From Poecilobothrus nobilitatus (lineage: Eukaryota > Arthropoda > Insecta > Diptera > Dolichopodidae): a DNA stretch of 64,000 bases. The stretch spans positions 9,920,001 to 9,984,000 of the forward strand of contig OX352774.1 in the NCBI GenBank assembly GCA_947095535.1. Direction: 5' to 3'. A program made the position numbers and the translations under genes. The notes under the pieces are model-generated. The model ran no database searches and was not told the origin of the DNA. It saw only the letters and a list, made by a program, of their open reading frames with translations. Positions 35,501 through 49,575 of the stretch are shown piece by piece. Within the stretch, counting starts at the first letter, position 1, and every line of letters starts with the position of its first letter.

Positions 35501-37239
35501 AATAAATAATTTAAAATAATCCGAAAACTAGACAGTTTAAAATGAAAATTTTTGATTTTTATTTGATCATATACCAGTCTACAATTGGTATCCTTTTAAA
35601 TCCTTTTATACTATAAACAACAAAACTGGTCAAAAGATAACAAAAGATAAAAACAAAAAAAGAAAGATTTTAAATAATAAATTTTAAAGATATCCTTATG
35701 AAAACTTTGGTTAAACATATATGACCTAAAAATCAAAATAAATAAATTCATCAAACGAATTACAAGAAAATCTGATTGACTTGTGGTTAGTTCCTAAATC
35801 TACAATACAAGGACCAAAAAAAAAAACCAAAACAAAAAACGTCCACAAATCAAAATAAAAAGAAGAAAAACAAAAAAATATAAAATTAAAAAAAAAAAAA
35901 AAAATTTTCTTTTTGTTTTTTGACGAAAAAATGGCAGGCAAAAGAATTAAAACTTAGAATATAAACTTTTCTGATCTGTTCAGAATTTTCTATGTGGCTA
36001 GAAAAAAAAAAACAGGAAAAAAAAAACAAAATATAGGTAACAAATGAAAAACTTTGAAGGCAATATTTTTGTAAAAGAAACAAATGATGGTATATAATAA
36101 TCTGAAAAAAGGATATTTTTTTTATACCGAAAAAAATACAAAGAGAAACGTTTTTCTCGTTTTTCTATGCTCTATATGATGTTCATTTCATTTTGACCTC
36201 AATTTTTATTGAAGACAAGTATTGAACCGAACCCAACCCAAACTCTTTCCTTCTTTTATTATTGATTGTTTTTGTTTTTTTATTTTTTTTATTTTCTATT
36301 ATTATTTTGGTGTTGGAGAAAAAAAGAAGAAACGTAACTGTTTAAAAAAGAATTTTTCAAAACAAAAAAAAAAATTGGACTTTTTCTTAAAGTGAAAGAA
36401 AATAGAAAAATGTCATGCTTTGCTTTCACTTACAAAGTTAGATTTTATTTTTGTTTCTCTTTTGTAAAATTTTGTTAAAAAATTTTCCAAGTTTTTGCTT
36501 TTTTTTTTTTGTTCTTTCTTAATAAAATTTATTAGATTTAACTGCAAATAGAGACCATCTAATAGCATATTATTTCACCATTTTTGTTAAAGAATTTTGA
36601 ACTGAGTTAAGATTAGAAAAAATCAAAGGATCTGAAATTTATACAGCAGAAAAAAACTTTTGATTAAAAGAAAAATAGAAATAATTCTAAAGAAATTTTT
36701 GGTAAAAAGTTTTCACATAATTTTAAAACAAAAAAAAAAAAAATATTTTTTATATATATATAAAACTTTCTGAAAAAAAAAGCCAAAATTCGAAGAATTA
36801 ATTATGTTACAAAAGGTTTTAAAGAAAAATTTGCATTATTAAGTTATTTGAAACGCTTAAATTAATTTTAGATTTGAAGAATTAAGGTTCATTTATTCGT
36901 TTTTTTTTTTCGATTTGATGTCAATTATGAAAAAAAAAGTTTAAGTGATTATTTAAGTTAATAAGTCAAATAAATCTCTGATCATTTCAACGAAAAATTA
37001 AACTTTGGTAATAAATGAACTTGTGGTGGTTAAGTTAAGATTATCTATTAATTATTTGTTATGCCGATTTAATTTACTAAAGAATGGTTATTGTGAATCA
37101 CTTAATCCTTCAAAAATAATATGCTTCCGATCAATTATTAACAAACATTTTGCATATTTCTTCAAGTATTTTAAATAAATTTTTTCTTAAGGTGTAACAA
37201 CTTTAGAAAATTTTTGATAATATTTTCGATTATTAATTT
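32516..37239. other. AT-rich intronic stretch with one SINE, otherwise empty
   Basis: Only the SINE at 34375-34553 is recognised. The frames at 33859-34157 and 35726-36083 are lysine/phenylalanine-rich and not convincing. Confidence 0.55.
34375..34553 (-). mobile_element. tRNA-derived SINE, same group as the one at 5480
   Basis: The minus strand reads TTGCCTCGGTGGTCTAGTGG (A box region), GAGTTCAAATCC (B box), then GCCTCTTACGACATTTTCAG, matching the 5480 copy's CTCTTACGACATTTAGAG. Diverged. Confidence 0.65.
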
Positions 37240-38005
37240 ATTTTTTTTTGTCCGTTATAACTTACGAGGGAGCATAAGGCTTCGATTTGTCATCTCCATC
37301 TCACACGGTTCCCGGTTGATGTTGTTTATATATTCTCCCATGTAAGGTTGCATTGATTTACTTATGTTTTGATTATATTTTCAATTATTACTTTATTGTT
37401 TTTGTCCGTTATAACTTCATGAGGGAGCATAAGGCTTCGATTTGTCATCTCCATCTTACACGGTTCCCGGTTGATGTTGTTTTTATATTCTCCCATGTAA
37501 GGTTGCATTGATTTACTTATGTTTTGATTATATCTTCGATTATTACTTTATTGTTTTTTTTGTCCGTTATAACTTCACGAGGGAGCATAAGGCTTCGATT
37601 TGTCATCTCCATCTCACACAATTCCCGGTTGATGTTGTTTTTACATTCTCCCATGTAAGATTGCATTAATTTACTTATGTTTTGATTATATTTTCAATTA
37701 TTACTTTATTGTTTTTGTCCGTTATAACTTCACGAGGGAGCATAAGGCTTCCATTTGTCATCTCCATCTCACACGGTACTTGGTTGCTGTTGTTTTTACA
37801 TTCTACCATGTAAGGTTGCGTTGATTTACTTATGTTTTGATAATATTTTCGATTATTACTTTATTGGTTTTTTGTCCGTTATAACTTCACGAGGGAGCAT
37901 AAGGCTTCGATTTGTCATCTCCATCTCACACGGTACTTGATTGCTGTTGTTTTTACATTCTACCATGTAAGGTTGCGTTGATTTACTAATATGTTATTAT
38001 GGCGT
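37240..38005 (+). repeat. Five tandem units of about 156 bp
   Basis: The phrase TCCGTTATAACTT recurs at 37251, 37405, 37563, 37718 and 37875 (spacings 154, 158, 155, 157). Each unit holds GAGGGAGCATAAGGCTTC, ATTTGTCATCTCCATCT, CACGGTT/TACTTGGTTG and CCATGTAAGGTTGC. The units differ by few substitutions. A further non-repeated, less AT-rich stretch (38005-38150) follows with CTTGCGGGTTCCACTC. Satellite-like array or the inside of an unknown element. Confidence 0.88.
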
Positions 38006-38150
38006 GTTGTTTTTTTGATACCAGGGTCTTCTACTTCCTTGCGGGTTCCACTCTAAGGTGATGCGGCTTATATGTTTGTTTATCGTTTTTGCTTGTCGCA
38101 TTGCGTATTGGCTTTTATCTTTCTTTGTGTCCATTATTACTCTATAAAAT

Positions 38151-41100
38151 TTTGTTTATCAAATTCATTTTGATACGATTTTTAGATATTTATATTCAAA
38201 AACGCCCTGTAAAATTTTGCAGTGCAATTTAAAAAAAAATTTCATTAGGCAGTCGTATGATATACAATAAGTAAATAAAAAAAATAATCATATACTCAAC
38301 TAAAACAAAAAGGTAAAAATTAAATGATTATTGCTTCTTATCCTTTTTGTGAAATCTTTTGTTACAAACAAAATAAAGGATGTTATATTTACATATTTTA
38401 AAATTATACAGTATTTTTATATTTTACTTATTTAAGCTTATTAGTCTCCATAACATATAATTATTAGAAAAGGGCGCAAAGTATGTATAATATACTTTTC
38501 GTTTTTTTTTTTTTTTGTTTTAGAATGAATAAAAAATTTTACAGCTATTATTAAAAAAATATTAAAACATTAAAACAAAAAACATGTAATACAAGTTTTA
38601 TTGTCAACATTTATGAAACCCAAAAAGAAAAACACAAAAAAATAAAAAAATATTAAGCTCAATTTTTCTGTCACTTTAATTCAAAAAAAACTTTTCACTA
38701 GTCATCGTTAATATCCTATTATTTTTTATATAAATGTTTGCATATACAGAAGAATATCCTTTATTGATATGTATGGGTTGATCTTTTATGTATGAGTACT
38801 AATAACTATAGTATGAAATAATGCAAATAAATAATGTATAGTTGTCTTTGATAATTATAAGAAATCGGTATCATCACTTTATACTGAACTTCAAATTTCC
38901 ACAAAATTGTATTTATTTTATCTTTAACTTTTTACTGTAAGTCTCTAAGTCTCTCTAAATCTAACTGAACTATTAAAAAGTTTTTCCTTTGAATATACAC
39001 TAAAATCGTTAAAATTAATTTCAGATTTTCTGCTTTCGCTCCCATCAAACAGTTTGTGATAAAATCTGAATTATAATTGGAATCCAAAGTTTGTTAAATT
39101 TTGGAGTATTTTATTGGTTAAATAATTTTTAGCATATTTTCATAAAATTTTGAGAAACAAACTTATAAGAAAACAGAGTGAAATGTCTGTTTGTTGGTTC
39201 ACTGGAAATAAATTTAAATACTCAGGTTTCAATTATAGAAAGACAGAAGATGGAAATTTGACATTTGTGGAGCATTAAAATTTTTCTTATTCCTATCTTT
39301 AAAAAGTGATAGAATTTCTCTTCTTATTCCTCTCATATTTTAGAAATAATTAAAAAAATTCTAAGAAAACCTATAAATTTGGAAGCAAAAATAGTGATGA
39401 TAATAATACTGATTAGCGTTCTAAAAATGTGTGCCTATTCTCTTTGGTTTTTCATAGTTTTTAAATAAAAAAGTGAACGTTATATTTATCTTAGTCTCAC
39501 AATCAAGTTTTTAAACGTTTATATATCATTATGGATTTTAATCAGCTGAGCGACTGGATAGTGGATAATAGAAAGCAGTTAATATTTTCATTTTTAAATA
39601 ATTTTTTCAATTGAACAATCAGCGATTCAAATCAGCGATTTGCTCAAATGGGATGCAAATATCAAAAAGAATAGCTATATACTATTGCTTAGATTAAACT
39701 ATTATAAACTTTAATTCAAAGTTTGAAGTATTTTTTTTTTTTTTTTGATTAAATTTCTAATGATGAAAAAACATTAAGAGAAAATCGCTAGAAATAATGT
39801 CGTGACCAACATTTTAAATTATATTAAAAATAAAAAATTAAATAAAATATTTCTATTTTACAAGATTTTGGTATTTCTAACACATAAATTTTCAAAATTA
39901 TTATAAATATTTAGGAGCGGCATTTTTATACATAAAAAGAACAAAAAAAACAACTAAAAAATGGAAAAGCCTTTTATTTTTGATTTTGTCCTGGTCTTGT
40001 CCAATATGTTTTATTCCATTCCACAACAGAAACAGACATACACGTGCCAAAATTTCCTTGTAACATTAGTGTCCTGATGAATGAATATATGAATGAATTA
40101 GGGTGCCTCCATCTATTTAATTCTTTTTTTTTTTTTGTTGTAAAGATGGGAAGAGTTATTACTTTAATTACGACGTTTATGACATTTAGAAAATTATTTT
40201 AATGTATTTAGAAAATGGTTTTCTTCATTGTCTTACAAGGAAGTTTATGAGAAATTGGAAGTTAAAAAAAAAGAAGTTTTGCCTTATATTAGGAGAGAAA
40301 TTGTTGCTAAGACTTTTTTCTTTTGATGTCCTTCCTTTTTTATAGACAAATAAAATTTAAATAAAGAGGTGCTTGCCATATATTTTTTTTTGTTTCTTTT
40401 CTCATTGATTTTTATTTTTGGTGGTTTTTATTTTATGGCTAAATAGGTTTAAATTTGTGATTTCCGTTATTTTATGTAAATGGTCCCATCAATATAATAT
40501 GTATACAACATGTCAGATGCGCTGTTTTTTCATATTATATGACATAAACATGTTAAAGAAAACAAAAAAAAAACATTTTTTTATAGAAATATTAAAAATA
40601 TATAAAAAAAAAAAAAGTATAAAAATAGAGTGAAAGTGTTATGTCCTTTTTATTACTATTTATTTTTATCGAGAACATGTTACCAATGTTAATACAAGAA
40701 CATGTTACCAAAAAAGGGAAAAACTTAAAAATTAACATTTATTTAAAGATTTAAGATATAAAAAAAAAGTAGGAGAAAAAGTTGATAACACGTTTATAAT
40801 GTTTAACGATTTGAGTATTTTTTGACAATAAGCTTTAAACATTGTTATCTTTTTATTTATTTATTTTTTTAATAATGTTGATGGATGTTAAGGAACAACT
40901 TTTTTATGTAACACCTCCAATTTCGACGTTATTGCCTCTCAAATTTGGAAAAATCCTTTTTTTTAAATGTTTATACTTCTATTAAATATATTTGAGTCTA
41001 AAAATGTCAAACGACAAAAAGTTTTTAAGGTTTATATAAGCAAAATTTAGATTAAGTGAAATTTTGGTTAAGAGAAATTTTGGCTCTCCATATCTTTGGG

Positions 41101-43384
41101 ATGGTTTTAGTCAGACTGTGGAAAAGAAATAGAATCCTAATAATATGCTTTCATTGTCTGTTGGAAAATGTTCTCCTTTATAAACTTTTTGTTTTATACA
41201 TTGTCTTGTTCCAGGATTAAATTTGACTTTTTTTTCAAAACTGTCAAAATTAATCTTTGATTGTAACTTTAGATTTTAAATTGAAAAAGTATATTCATTT
41301 ATATATTCTGCAGAGATAATTAAAAATGAGGTTCCCTTCTACAGTCGTTGTCTGATATTAAACAGCAACAATAATAAATATTTCAAATACCTTTTTATAT
41401 TCGTCATCAATTTAATTTTCAATTATTTTTATCTTTATGTCCTTATATTTATTCTATAATTACGTATAAATGACTATGACTTATGTATAATTACGTCAAC
41501 TCCAAGTGTTTGAATAGGATCAAAAAAAAAAACATTGCTCAAGTTATAAGATATTTTGATGCTGGCTCGATAAATAAGAGTATGATTGAATTGAAGCAAG
41601 GGGTACAACAGGTCACAAGGGGCATAAGTATAGTCATCTATCACCACTACCAAAGAACAGTAAAAACATAAGATATATTAAAAGTATATGACTACCTCTT
41701 ATTTTAAATTTTTCATCGTAAATTTAATATTTTATTTAAATCCTTGCACCAATATCAGAAATGTAAGATTGAAGAAACAGATATTTAGCCAATAGGCGGT
41801 TTTAAATGAGTAAAGCATAGGTAAAAGAATATGTATTTAAAGGATTTAAAATTAATAATGTTCAACAAATCATTAAATCATTAAATTTTATTTTTATTTG
41901 AAAGTGTTAAATTTATTATTTTTAAAATTAATATGTATTTAAATTTTGATATTACATTAGTTTCAATATTTCATTAATATGTTGAAGATATTTTTGTAGG
42001 AAGGTAGCCTATGTCTTCTTTGTGAAATTGCATATTTTTTATGAATCCTTCACAATTATAACTAAGTCTGAAATACAAAAAAATGGTTTTAACAATTTTT
42101 TTTTCCGATTTCAATTAAAACTTAAACGATATTATAGTCATTTAAAGTTACAATTAATTACTTAATTAATTATGCAGTAAATAATTGTTTATAAATTGTT
42201 TGCCATAGTGTTTCTTTTTTACAAAATTTAATGTATAAATAATTTTTAATAATAAAGGATTTCCTATTTTATTTTTTATTCTTTTATTGTTCTTTTATAA
42301 TTTTTTTTTATTGTTTACTCGTACAAAGTATAAAATATAATTAAAACCATTATTCTTAAATTAAATAAAGTAATTAAATAATTATTTCATTATTTAAAAT
42401 TTTTAAAATATAAATTGTACACATTTTAATTATTTCTTTTTTAACTTATTGAAAATGAATGAAAAAATACATTTAATATAATATTAATATTGCATAATTA
42501 TAGGATGCCTTAAAGTAAAATGAAAAATACTATGAAAAAAATGAATTATTTTCTTTTGTTAAAAGTTTTTCTTAGAACGGAAATTATATTATCTATATTG
42601 AATTAATATTTTATTGTTTAATGTACGAAATTGAATGTACGAATGCAACTCTATCAATTAATAAACAATTTGAAAAATTTAATTTCAAATTTGGTTGGAA
42701 AAAAGTTTAATTCATCTTTTCCGCTCCTTCAATTAAAAAAAACAGAAAAAATAAGATTTCCATGTGAGTAAAAAACGAAAATTGTATAAGAAACAAATGG
42801 AAATCCTTTTTTTTTATATAAAATTTCTTTTTCTGTTTTAAGTTTGGTTCAGGAATTCATCGCCAACAAAATCTAACGTTAGATTTATTGTAAAATGTGT
42901 AGTAGAACTGTTAAAATTATACTTTGTTAAAATTAATTCAGAATAAATTTAAAGAAAACCTCAAATACTATTAAATAACTAATTCTTGCTTAATAAATTT
43001 ATTAGATATATTTAGAACACATACTAAATGAGAAGAACAAGTTAATGATTTAGATTAATAGAATTTCTATATATGAAATGGAAAGAAAACTCATCAAATT
43101 ATTATCATCAAAAATTGCGTGCATATGAAATGTAGCGTCTTCAGATTTTTTTTTTTTTTTGCACGTTAATTAAAAACAAGAAACAGATTCTTTTATATTA
43201 ATGCAGGTTTAGTTAAATGTGAAAGAAAACGGGAGATAACTATTATATTAAGTGTTAGTTTCAGGCTAAATTGGAAATTAATAATTAAAAAGGTTAATTT
43301 TAAATAGTTGCAAATATACTAGAATGGAACAATATTGGCTGAGGAAAACACATAGGATGGAACTATATTCCCCATCTTAGAAGT
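38151..43384. other. AT-rich intronic stretch without recognised content
   Basis: No repeat family or gene recognised. A 62-codon frame at 41483-41671 is less biased in composition (KQGVQQVTRGIS) but has no family features or context. Confidence 0.55.
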
Positions 43385-43782
43385 TCAACGAATGAGTTTT
43401 AAACCACCACAGTGTAGGAATGAACACCTGTTACCTCTCTTGTGGTATGTTTTCAATGGAAATATAATTGATTTCAGTTCGATAGAGTAATTGTTGTTGC
43501 TTACAAGATACATCTAAAAGAGTGCAATTGCTTTAATATTTTGACGAATTTTAAGATGAGTTAATGCTATGTTACTGGCTAAACTGGATCGTTATTTAAG
43601 CGTAATATGCGGTTTTGGACTTTGTCGAGGTAACTTAAAGAGTTTAAGGGACCATAGTCCCTATGTGAAAGTTGTACTTTATTTTTGAGCGAATTTAAGC
43701 TTAATAAATATTTGACAAATCTCCTGAAGTACGTTTTACAACAGGAAAAGATCCCCAACATTTGGGACCGTTTTGCAGGATT
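43385..43782 (-). pseudogene. LINE ORF2 C-terminal remnant (R1/jockey-like), with stop codon and frameshift
   Basis: Part one reads AKRSQMLGIFSCCKTYFRR and later YGPLNSLSYLDKVQNRILRL-NNDPV, closely following the LGFLFR...YL-x-x-x-Q-x-R-x-x-x-L-x-NDP pattern of R1/jockey-type pol C-termini. A frame change near 43580 then continues as ASNIALTHLKIRQNIKAIALF, an in-frame TAG, and later IELKSIIFPLKTYHKR to a stop at 43385. The usual A-x-x-LFY-x-Y-x-H region has become LF-stop-MYL. It is a dead fragment, related to but not a copy of the fragment at 60867-61262. Confidence 0.8.
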
Positions 43783-44806
43783 TATTATTTTTATTATTTC
43801 AAGTATATAAGCAAAATCTGTTAAAAAAAGATTGTTAATATAATAATTAAATTTTAATATAGTAAACCTGAAAAAACCAATAAAAAATAAATTTTGTTCT
43901 ATTTTATTTTCATTAAAATACTATATTAAGATCTTTTAGTCTTTACAAACATTATTGTTAAACAAATTTACTTTTAAAAGTAAAGACTTTTAAAGTTTAT
44001 TAATTAATATATTTTTACCTTTCTAATTTATTTAAATTTATATAAAAAAAAATTTAACTAAAATACATAATCTAAACAGTTAGGTTGAATTGACTGCCCT
44101 TAGGTATTCTAAGATTTCTATAAAAAAAAAAGCAATAATTATTAATTATCCTTGAAATTACTCTAAGGGTAAAATAAAACAAAAAATTCGGAATTATAAT
44201 GCATTTTTTTAAACAACAGGGTTATAAAGTTGTAGGGTTTTAAAGTTTATTATAAAAATTTTCATTTTAAAAAAAACTATCAAAAATATTCTTTTACTAG
44301 ACCAGAACAATGATTATATTTTTAAAAAAGAAATTTGAAAACTTCTTTTATAATTTTTTTTATGATTATAAAACTTAATACTAAACATATTTTTCTTGGT
44401 TAAGCTCTTTCTTCCTTTAAAATATTCTTCCTCATTCACATTTTTATTAATTTTATATTTAGGTTAATTCATTTCAACTTATCTTTTTCGTCTATCTATT
44501 ATGATTTCTTTCACATATTATATTATGTAGAATATACATATACATATATATATATTAAATATATGTATATATAAGTAAAGGTAAAATACTTAAGTATATG
44601 CTTAGTAAAAGAAGAATTCACAAAACACAAAAAAAAATAAAAGAAAAGATTTCTATAATAAATTAATATTTTAAAGGTAAAAAAAAAAAATGTATATTAA
44701 AAGAGGTCAACGAATTGCGAAACATGAATCAGATACTCTTGAACTTTAATCCTTTTTAAAGTTATATAACTATTTTTTAACTTTTAACAAGAAAATGTTT
44801 TCATTT

Positions 44807-47332
44807 ATTATACCCGTATGAACTATGTTCAAGGGTATAATAAATTTGCCATTACGTTTGTGACACCTTAAAGGAGTCGAGCTAGATATAGTGTCAAAGG
44901 TATGGATCGGCTCAGAATCGAATTCTGAGTCGATTAAGCCATGTGCGTCCGTCCGTCCGTCCGTCCGTCCGCACGATAACTCAAAAAATAAAGGAGCTAG
45001 GGGGCTGAAATTTTTTTTACATCACTTTTGCAAAATTGTTAGTTTTGCTATTTAAATCCAACATTTTCGGTCGGCGGGTTCGAGTAGCTGCCATACAACT
45101 TCTATCTTTATATAGAAATAACTCAGTATCTATTCAAGCTAGGTTTCTGAAATTTTGCAAATGATGATCAAGTTTTATGGCAACAACTTCTGTAAAATTT
45201 GGTTGTGCTGGTGCAGCGGGTTCGGGTAGCTGCCATACAACTTCTCCGTTTAAATGAGAATAACTCAGTGTTTATTGAAGCTAGGAATCTGAAATTTAGT
45301 AAAGAGGTGTCGAGTTACATGCCAACAACTTTTGTAAAATTTGGTTGGTCTAGAGCAGCCGGTTCAGACTTCTTGCACCTCTTGGAACCTAACGAAGCTA
45401 GGCGTCTGAAATTTTGCAAATGATGATCAAGTTTTATGGCAACAACTTTTGTAAAATTTGGTTGTGGTGGTGCGGCGGGTTCGGGTAGCTGCCATACAAC
45501 TTATCCGGTTAAATGAGAATAACTCAGTGTTTATTGAAGCTAGGAATCTGAAATTTAGTAAAGAAGTGTCGAGTTATATGCCAACAACTTTTGTAAAATT
45601 TGTTTGGTCTAGAGCAGCCGGTTCAGACTTCTTGCACCTCTTGGAACCTAATGAAGCTAGGCGTCTGAAATTTTGCAAATGATGATCAAGTTTTATGGCA
45701 ACAACTTCTACAAAATTTGGTTGTGCTGGTGCGACGGGTTCGGGTAGCTGCCATACAAAATCTCTTTTTAAATGAAAAGAACTCAGTGTCCGTCCGCACG
45801 ATAACTCAAAAAATAGAGAAGCTAGGAGGCTGAAAATTTTTTTACGTCACTTTTGTAAAATTGTTAGTTTTGCTATTTAACTCCAGCATTTTCTGTCCCC
45901 GGGTTCGGGTAGCTGCCATACAACTTCTTTCTTTAAATAGAAATAACCTAGTGTCTGTTCAATCTAGGTATCTGAAATTTTACAAATGATGATCAAGTTT
46001 TATGGCAACAACTTCTACAAAATTTGGTTGTGGTGGTGCGACGGGTTCGGGTAGCTGCCATACAAAATCTCTTTTTAAATGAAAAGAACTCAGTGTCCGT
46101 CCGCACGATAACTCAAAAAATAGAGGAGCTAGGAGGCTGAAAATTTTTTTACGTCACTTTTGTAAAATTGTTAGTTTTGCTATTTAACTCCAGCATTTTC
46201 TGTCCCCGGGTTCGGGTAGCTGCCATACAACTTCTTTCTTTAAATAGAAATAACCCAGTGTCTGTTCAATCTAGGTATCTGAAATTTCGCAAATGATGAT
46301 CAAGTTTTATGGCAACAACTTCTGCAAAATTTGGTTGTGGTGGTGTGACGGGTTCGGGTAGCTGCCATACAAAATCTCTTTTTAAATGAAAGAACTCAGT
46401 GTCCGTCCGCACGATAACTCAAAAAATAAAGGAGTTAGGAGGCTGCAATTTTTTTTACGTCACTTTTACAAAATTGTTAGTTTTGCTATTTAACTCCAGC
46501 ATTTTCGGCCGCCGGGTTCGAGTAGCTGCCATACAACTTCTTTCTTTAAATAGTAATAACCCAGTGTCTGTTCAATCTAGGTATCTGAAATTTTGCAAAT
46601 GATGATCAAGTTTTATGGCAACAACTTCTACAAAATTTGGTTGTGGTGGTGCGACGGGTTCGGGTAGCTGCCATACAAAATCTCTTTTTAAATGAAAAGA
46701 ACTCAGTGTCCGTCCGCACGATAACTCAAAAAATAAAGGAGCTAGGAGGCTGAAATTTTTTTTACGTCACTGTTGCAAAATTGTTAGTTTTGCTATTTAA
46801 CTCCAGCATTTTCGGCCGCCGGGTTCGAGTAGCTGCCATACAACTTCTTTCTTTAAATGGAAATAACCCAGTGTCTATTCAATCTAGGTATCTGAAATTT
46901 TGCAAATGATGATCGAGTTTTATGGCAACAACTTCTGTAAAATTTTGTTGTGATGATATGACAGGTTCGGATAGTTGCCATACAACTTCTCTTTTTAAAT
47001 GAAAATAACTCAGTGTCTATTGAAGCTAGCTATCTGAAATTTAGTGAAAAAGTGTCGAGTTGCATGCCAAAAACTTTTGTAAAATTTGAATGGTCTAAAG
47101 CAGCCGGTTCAGGCTTTTTGCATTTCTTGCAACTTAATGAAGCTAGGCGCAATAGATTTGGGTAGCTATCATACAACTCCACAATTTACATAAATATATC
47201 TCTGTGGTTCGGTACTAAAACTCTGAATGTTTTTAAAAGATGATCAAGTTTTATAGAAACAGGATATATTACGTTCATACGGGTATCCCAGAGTTGACAC
47301 AGTCTACTCTACTGCACTCTTCCTCGTTTTTT
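44807..47332 (-). mobile_element. Family A interspersed repeat, long copy with expanded tandem modules
   Basis: Same termini as the copy at 3137-4703 but in the opposite orientation. It is about 960 bp longer, explained by extra 307-bp modules (45781, 46088, 46394, 46701) where the short copy has one partial module. The 259-bp module is present twice (from about 45199 and 45458), as in the other copy. No coding capacity is visible; 74-codon ORFs on these modules are by-products of repetition. Confidence 0.82.
45781..46987 (+). repeat. Four tandem 307-bp modules within family A long copy
   Basis: The phrase ACTCAGTGTCCGTCCGCACG recurs at 45781, 46088, 46394 and 46701, giving spacings of 307, 306 and 307 bases. 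Each module includes the GTCCGTCCGCACGATAACTC block, TTTTACGTCAC, ATTTAACTCCAGCATTTTC and GATGATCAAGTTTTATGGC. The last module fades near 46960-46990. Confidence 0.88.
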
Positions 47333-48189
47333 ATGTAGGTGTATTATAAAAAAAAAAAAATGTGCTATTAGGGGTTTTATGTGGAAAATTCATTACAATT
47401 TTTTAATTTAAAACAATTTTTTTTTTTTAAATTGAATTTACTTTGAAATAATTATAATATAAATTAATATGGAATTTAAATTTTTTTTTATGTATTGCAT
47501 GTTTTAATATGAAATGTTAAAAAACTAAATATTATGATCTCATCTTCATAATTTAATTTAATTTTAATGTGTTTTTATTTAAAAATATGATTCATAAGAA
47601 AATTAGGAGTAGGTTTAATTAGATAAAATTTATTAATGAATTAATAAATTATATTTTTAGATTTATAATGAATTTTTTTTTTTTGTTAATGAATTGATGA
47701 TGATGTAATTTGTTAAATTCAACTAAAAATATAAAAGAAATTATGAATTTTAGAGTCTTAAACGTATTTTTAAAGTTAAAGTTTTATTTTTTTCATAAAA
47801 TCCCGGGTAAATGAGGGTTAAAATATAAATTAAAAATCCCTGTGGAAATAATTTTGATATATTCATTTATTTTATATCTATAGATATTTTTCGAATATAT
47901 AAAATCAAGAACTTTCGTCGTTGTGTTAAATTCTTTAATTAGCTTGTATGACTTATACTAAACACCATATATTTTTTGACTAAATAGATTGAGAATCTTA
48001 TACTGTTGACGGAAAGATATCGGTAGTATTATAGTAAAGTTTTTATTGTTCTACTTGAGAAGAGATTGAGATTCAAAGATTAGGCTATTTTTAAAAAACC
48101 AAAAGTATGAGTAGAAATTCCAAAGTATGAGTAGAAAATATATTAAACATATTTATTCAGAAAAATTTTAAGAAAATTTTCGGATAATG

Positions 48190-48480
48190 TGCTTATTAGT
48201 TTCATTCTATCTGTTCTTTTTTCCGTTTGTTTGTAAAAATTTACATGTTCTACACATATAAAACAATCAGATAATAAACATCAATAAATTTCAAAAAAAA
48301 AAAATTAATGTTATCTTGAGAATTTTTTTTATTTAACTACATCCATTACGATGCTACATGCCGTAAAATTTTATAATGTCCCTTTAATAGTTTGGTTAAT
48401 ATTTATGCAGTATAAAAATCCCAACAAAAATAACTTTTTTTTTTTAATTTTGGGATATTTGATTTACAACAATTTCTGTT
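48190..48480 (-). repeat. Possible decayed relative of the element at 29130
   Basis: Shares TTATTAGTTTCATTCTATC with 29130 and later CATCCATTACGATGCTACAT, reminiscent of the GGAGCTGTAGCTCCGTAACG block of family B in reverse. Very diverged. Confidence 0.3.
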
Positions 48481-49575
48481 TTTAAGTATTTAAAAGTATG
48501 GTTACTTCAGTAAGGTTTTAATAATAAACCTGAAAATTTTTAAAGAAGAAAGAAAGATATTTAAGAGTTACTGTAGAACATATTTTTTATACCTTCTCCA
48601 GTTTAAGAGTTACTGACGTCAAAAAAGTTTAAAATTAGCTATTTTTAGATACATCTAAGTTAGACACTAATACAAATTCTTTCATAGTAAATCCCAAAAA
48701 TTAAAGCATTATTTCCAACATTATTAGTTTACTCGTGTTAAAAGCTTTTCTTTATTATATAAGGTTTCTTTATAACTAAAATTTCCTTTTGGAGAAAGTG
48801 TTTTTTGATTTTTTACAATGCTTTTTCTTACATAGAAAACTCTAACAAAAATTACAAATTTTGGCCTTAATTTTACTTTTAAGTTTTATCCTTTAAATGC
48901 AAGTATTTCTTTTTTAATGCACGTTTTTTTTTACCCAAGTTTTTTTTTTAAATGCTTTTTATATTTATAATACCACATACCTATTATATGTATATTTTTT
49001 TTTATAAAGTAAGTAGGCTTGAAAAAATTTACATATTCATATAAAAAGGTTTTTGAAAACGAACTTGCTCTTAAAAAAATAATTCCTCTTAAAAATAAAA
49101 TGTTTTCACTTAAAGTGAAACTGGATGAAACCGTTAAAGTAAAAAAATTTTGTATAAGTTTATGATTGTAAACTAATGGAAGAAATTTCTTAAGGATAAA
49201 ATATTTATAATTGAAATTATAATAATTATAATGTAATTTCCAACAACTCAAAAAGTTTATATGAAAACAATGGCATTTTTAGTAAATAAAAGTAATGTTG
49301 ACAAGAAGGAGAGGGCAAATATTTATTGCAGTGTTAATATTATTTTTTTTTAAATTTTTAACTAATACCACATTTTTTTTTCATATTTTATTTTTATATT
49401 CCTGTAGATGACCTCAAGAATCGCTGAAATCCAAGTTAATAATTTTATTTAAATTTAAACTAAATTTTTATGACAAAACCATTTAAAATTTGACATGCAT
49501 AGAAAATAACCCAAATAAACAAATTTTTGTTTTTAAATATTTAAAATTAAATAAATTTTAGTTGCTGATTGTAAA

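Noticed and set aside
41483..41671. 62-codon ORF with less biased composition
   Set aside because: No recognisable motif, no splice or start context and no repeat in the window. I treat it as chance.
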